A stretch of 64,000 nucleotides of DNA, taken from the NCBI GenBank assembly GCA_028877275.1, contig JAPPFP010000024.1, forward strand, positions 80,359-144,358. Reading direction: 5' to 3'. The notes below the pieces were generated by a model. It made no database searches. It saw only the letters and a list, made by a program, of their open reading frames with translations, and was not told where the DNA came from. Origin of the DNA: Acidobacteriota bacterium. Lineage in GTDB: Bacteria; Acidobacteriota; Thermoanaerobaculia; Multivoradales; Multivoraceae. Of the stretch, positions 61,322 to 64,000 are shown piece by piece. Both the position numbers and the translations under genes were made by a program. Every line of letters starts with the position of its first letter. Position 1 is the first letter of the stretch.

Positions 61322-62773
61322 GTGCAGCGTCGAGCCAAGATCGTCGCCACGATCGGGCCGGCCAGTGCGAGCGAGAAGACTCTCGCGCGCCTGATCCGGG
61401 CCGGCGTCAACGTCGTCCGGTTGAATCAGTCGCATGGCACCAGGGAAGAGCACCGGCGTCTGATTCGCCTGGTGCGCGAAGTCAGCGAGGAGGCAGGTCG
61501 GTCGGTCGGCGTGATGGTCGACCTGATGGGTCCCCGCCACCGGCTCGATCACTTCGAGGGCGCCCGGGTGCTGAAGGAGGGCGACGTGGTCGGCCTTGGC
61601 GCGAGCGCGGAGGCGGATCTGCCTCTCGACCGGGACATGGTCCGGCACGTCGAGCCGGGTGAGCAGATCCTGATCGACGACGGCCGGGTGCAGCTGGAGG
61701 TGCGCTCCAAGGACGAGGAGAGGATCGAGGCGGAGGTCATCGTCGGCGGCGCCGTTTCGAGCCGCAAGGGCGTCAACCTGCCCGACAGTCGTCTGCCGTT
61801 CCGCATCTCGGACAAGGACCTGAGCGACATCCGGATGGCGGTCGAGGAGGACGCGGACTTCCTGGCGGCCAGCTACATCGGAACGCCGGCGGACGTGGTC
61901 CAGGTGCGGGAAGCGTCGCGTGAGGCGGGCCGACCGCTGCAGATCATTGCCAAGCTGGAGCGCCGGCGGGCGCTGGACCACCTCGACGAGATCGTCCTCG
62001 AGTCCGACGGAGTGATGGTGGCGCGCGGCGACCTGGGCGTCGAGATCCCCTTGCACCAGGTGCCGGTGGTGCAGAAGCGGATCATCGAGAGCGGTTGGCG
62101 GCATGCCCGCCCGGTGATCGTCGCGACACAGATGCTGGAGTCGATGATCGAGCATCCGCGTCCAACCCGGGCCGAGTCCTCGGACGTAGCCAACGCCGTC
62201 TTCGACGGCGCCGACGCGATGATGCTCTCCGGCGAGAGCGCTGCCGGCCGCTACCCGCTCGAGGCGGTGCAGACGATGCACCGCATCATCACGGAGTCGG
62301 AGCGCTACAACCTCTCCAAGCACACTTCCCAGCCGGTCGGCTTCCACACGATGGAAGTCGGTCCCTACGACATCGAACCGCCGCACCGCCCGGGTACCCT
62401 GGAGATTCCGGAAACGGTTTCCGCGGCGGCGATCCTCTCGGCGCGCCACCTGACCGCGCAGGGCATCGTCGTCCTCAGCCAGGGCGGTTTCACGGCACGC
62501 CAGGTCGCCTGCCGCCGGCCCTCGACACCAGTGTTCGCGTTCACGCGCGAATCGCGGTCGATGCGCGAACTCCAGCTCGTCTGGGGCGTTCACTCCGTGA
62601 AGATGGACCAGGAGGTCTACCACCACGACGAGGTCGTGGCGATGGTCGACCGGCAGCTTCTCGCCGGCAGCCTGGCGCTTCCCGGCGACACGATCGTCCT
62701 GCTGATGGGTGATCCGATCCAGGACCGGCCGCCGACGAACCTGATGCGGATTCACCGCGTGCGGCCGCAGTAG
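61322..62773 (+). CDS. pyk: Pyruvate kinase
   Basis: 483 aa from a GTG with AGGAGGT just upstream. Active-site elements are RLNQSHG, VMVARGDLGVE, TQMLESM and GADAMMLSGESA, with the catalytic Lys in IIAKLERR. The usual DxxGPKIRT segment reads DLMGPRHRLD, with Arg replacing Lys. It transfers phosphate from phosphoenolpyruvate to ADP. Whether the unusual segment affects potassium dependence is unclear. Follows GAPDH in the same unit. Confidence 0.93.
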   Translation: MQRRAKIVATIGPASASEKTLARLIRAGVNVVRLNQSHGTREEHRRLIRLVREVSEEAGRSVGVMVDLMGPRHRLDHFEGARVLKEGDVVGLGASAEADLPLDRDMVRHVEPGEQILIDDGRVQLEVRSKDEERIEAEVIVGGAVSSRKGVNLPDSRLPFRISDKDLSDIRMAVEEDADFLAASYIGTPADVVQVREASREAGRPLQIIAKLERRRALDHLDEIVLESDGVMVARGDLGVEIPLHQVPVVQKRIIESGWRHARPVIVATQMLESMIEHPRPTRAESSDVANAVFDGADAMMLSGESAAGRYPLEAVQTMHRIITESERYNLSKHTSQPVGFHTMEVGPYDIEPPHRPGTLEIPETVSAAAILSARHLTAQGIVVLSQGGFTARQVACRRPSTPVFAFTRESRSMRELQLVWGVHSVKMDQEVYHHDEVVAMVDRQLLAGSLALPGDTIVLLMGDPIQDRPPTNLMRIHRVRPQ

Positions 62774-62789
62774 CCGCCGGCCGCTTCGC

Positions 62790-62795
62790 TACGAT
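62790..62795 (+). promoter_or_regulatory. Putative -10 box before acyl-CoA dehydrogenase
   Basis: TACGAT ends 8 nt before the ATG, and the intervening bases contain no Shine-Dalgarno, as in the other leaderless candidates. Confidence 0.4.
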
Positions 62796-62803
62796 CGGCC
62801 GCC

Positions 62804-63982
62804 ATGATCGACAGCGAACTCCAGGTCTCCATCGAGAACGACTACGCCTTCCTGCGCGACCCGGTCCGCCGCATCTGCGAGCAGTTCCCGGGCGAGTACT
62901 GGCGGCGGCTCGACGCCGCGGCCGAGTATCCGACGGAGTTCGTGCAGGCGCTCACGGAGCACGAGTACCTCGGCTGTCTGATTCCGGAGGAGTACGGTGG
63001 CTCCGGCCTGCCGCTGCGCGCCGCCTGTGTGGTGCTCGAGACGATCCACTCGAGCGGCTGCAACGCCGCGGCCTGCCATGCCCAGATGTACACGATGGGC
63101 ACTGTCCTGCGCCACGGCAGCGACGAGCAGAAACAGCAGTACCTGCCGAAGATCGCCAGCGGCGAGCTGCGGCTGCAGGCGTTCGGCGTCACCGAGCCGG
63201 TGACGGGCTCGGACACCACGCAGCTCAGGACGACCGCGGTCCGCGACGGCGACACCTACGTCGTCAACGGCCAGAAGATCTGGACCAGTCGGGCGCTGCA
63301 CTCGGACCTGATGATCCTGCTCGCCCGGACGACGCCGGCGGACCAGGTCGAGAAACGCTCACGCGGTCTGTCCGTGTTCCTGGTCGACCTCCGCGAGGCC
63401 CGCGGCAATGGCCTCGAGATCCAGCCGATCGACACGATGATCAATCACGGCACGACCCAGGTGTTCTTCGACAACCTGCGCATCCCGGTCAGCAGCCGGA
63501 TTGGCGAGGAGGGTCACGGCTTCCGCTACATCCTGAGCGGCATGAACGCGGAGCGCATCCTGCTCGCCTCCGAGGCGATCGGCGATGCCCGCTACTTCAT
63601 CCGCCGCGCGGTCGAGTACGCCAACGAGCGCGAAGTCTTCGGACGCCCCATCGGCCAGAACCAGGGCATCCAGTTCCCGATCGCCCGCGCCCACGCCGAA
63701 ACCGACGCCGCCGAGATGATCGTCCGCAAGGCCGCCGCCCTCTACGACGCCGGCCGCGAGTGCGGCGCCGAAGCGAACAGCGCCAAACTCCTCGCCTCCG
63801 AAGCCGCCTGGAAGGCCGGCGACACCTGCTTCCAGACCTTCGGCGGCTTCGCCTTCGCCACCGAGTACGACATCGAACGCAAGTGGCGCGAGTGCCGCCT
63901 CTTCCAGACGGCCCCGATCTCGACGAACCTGGTGCTCACGTACCTGGCCCAGCACGTCCTCGGACTGCCGCGCAGCTACTGA
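62804..63982 (+). CDS. Acyl-CoA dehydrogenase
   Basis: 392 aa, typical. FAD/substrate landmarks are AFGVTEPVTGSDTTQ, NGQKIWTSRA, GMNAERILLASEAIGDARYFI and YANEREVFGRPIG, ending with the family's AAWKAGDTCFQTFGGFAFA. It catalyses alpha,beta-desaturation of an acyl-CoA with electron transfer to ETF. The catalytic base is not assigned. The gene seems monocistronic at the window's right end; an acyl-CoA synthetase lies far upstream at 9 kb. Confidence 0.93.
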   Translation: MIDSELQVSIENDYAFLRDPVRRICEQFPGEYWRRLDAAAEYPTEFVQALTEHEYLGCLIPEEYGGSGLPLRAACVVLETIHSSGCNAAACHAQMYTMGTVLRHGSDEQKQQYLPKIASGELRLQAFGVTEPVTGSDTTQLRTTAVRDGDTYVVNGQKIWTSRALHSDLMILLARTTPADQVEKRSRGLSVFLVDLREARGNGLEIQPIDTMINHGTTQVFFDNLRIPVSSRIGEEGHGFRYILSGMNAERILLASEAIGDARYFIRRAVEYANEREVFGRPIGQNQGIQFPIARAHAETDAAEMIVRKAAALYDAGRECGAEANSAKLLASEAAWKAGDTCFQTFGGFAFATEYDIERKWRECRLFQTAPISTNLVLTYLAQHVLGLPRSY

Positions 63983-64000
63983 GGCTGAGGCCGCCGTGGG

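Noticed and set aside
1..64000. tRNA and rRNA genes
   Set aside because: No cloverleaf-like CCA-end region or rRNA signature was recognised by eye; a covariance scan would be decisive.

Overview
ORGANISM. The window is GC-rich, densely coded bacterial chromosome with no rRNA, tRNA, phage structural genes or IS transposase that I can recognise. Several secreted proteins carry the same four-cysteine beta-type module (ending ...WFF..N.EVLVKVLDGC..NGH.WVF...), which I associate from memory with secreted proteins of Acidobacteriota, especially Thermoanaerobaculia-like genomes. Together with the tricorn protease, sulfatases, AbgT transporter and haem/copper oxygenase-like protein, this suggests an uncultivated, probably marine or host-associated, heterotrophic acidobacterium. 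The assignment is inference, not proof.

LAYOUT. (1) 0-9 kb, minus strand: three secreted proteins with the four-Cys module (a hydrolase, an unknown beta-rich protein, an alkaline phosphatase) around a MalT/LuxR-type regulator. (2) 9-14.7 kb: acyl-CoA synthetase, D-2-hydroxyacid dehydrogenase, SixA-type phosphatase, S41 peptidase, membrane protein and a stand-alone copy of the four-Cys module. (3) 14.7-17.6 kb, minus: an XdhC pair split into two genes, MocA-like cytidylyltransferase and mannose-6-phosphate isomerase. (4) 17.6-31 kb: lipoprotein, BNR protein flanked by two related hairpin repeats, AbgT/secreted protein/Cu-monooxygenase-like operon, parvulin-HupE pair, nucleoside hydrolase, and an operon of VWA/CoxE protein, MoxR ATPase and a sodium symporter with a small membrane partner. 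(5) 31-39.4 kb: heterodimeric ABC exporter, NCS2 permease, and a tandem double sulfatase. (6) 39.4-49.2 kb: a defence island, visibly less GC-rich than its flanks, holding a zeta-like P-loop gene with a 69-aa partner, a DUF262/DUF1524 (GmrSD-like) nuclease, a CBASS-like SMODS nucleotidyltransferase plus SLATT membrane effector, a giant reverse transcriptase-nitrilase (DRT1-like), a possible helicase remnant and a VapBC pair. (7) 49.2-56 kb, minus: glycosyltransferase-membrane fusion, PQQ-like beta-propeller and tricorn protease. (8) 56-64 kb, plus: malate synthase, glycolate oxidase iron-sulfur subunit, a GAPDH paralogue lacking both catalytic residues overlapping a normal GAPDH, pyruvate kinase and acyl-CoA dehydrogenase.

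HOW IT FITS. Central carbon genes at the right end (glyoxylate/glycolate use and lower glycolysis) and the transport and secreted hydrolase genes fit a scavenger of organic matter. The most unusual content is the defence island, the catalytically dead GAPDH partner, the repeated four-Cys module and a recurring TANNNT box 6-9 nt before start codons that lack a Shine-Dalgarno, which points to widespread leaderless transcripts. No experimentally testable function beyond family knowledge can be claimed from sequence alone.
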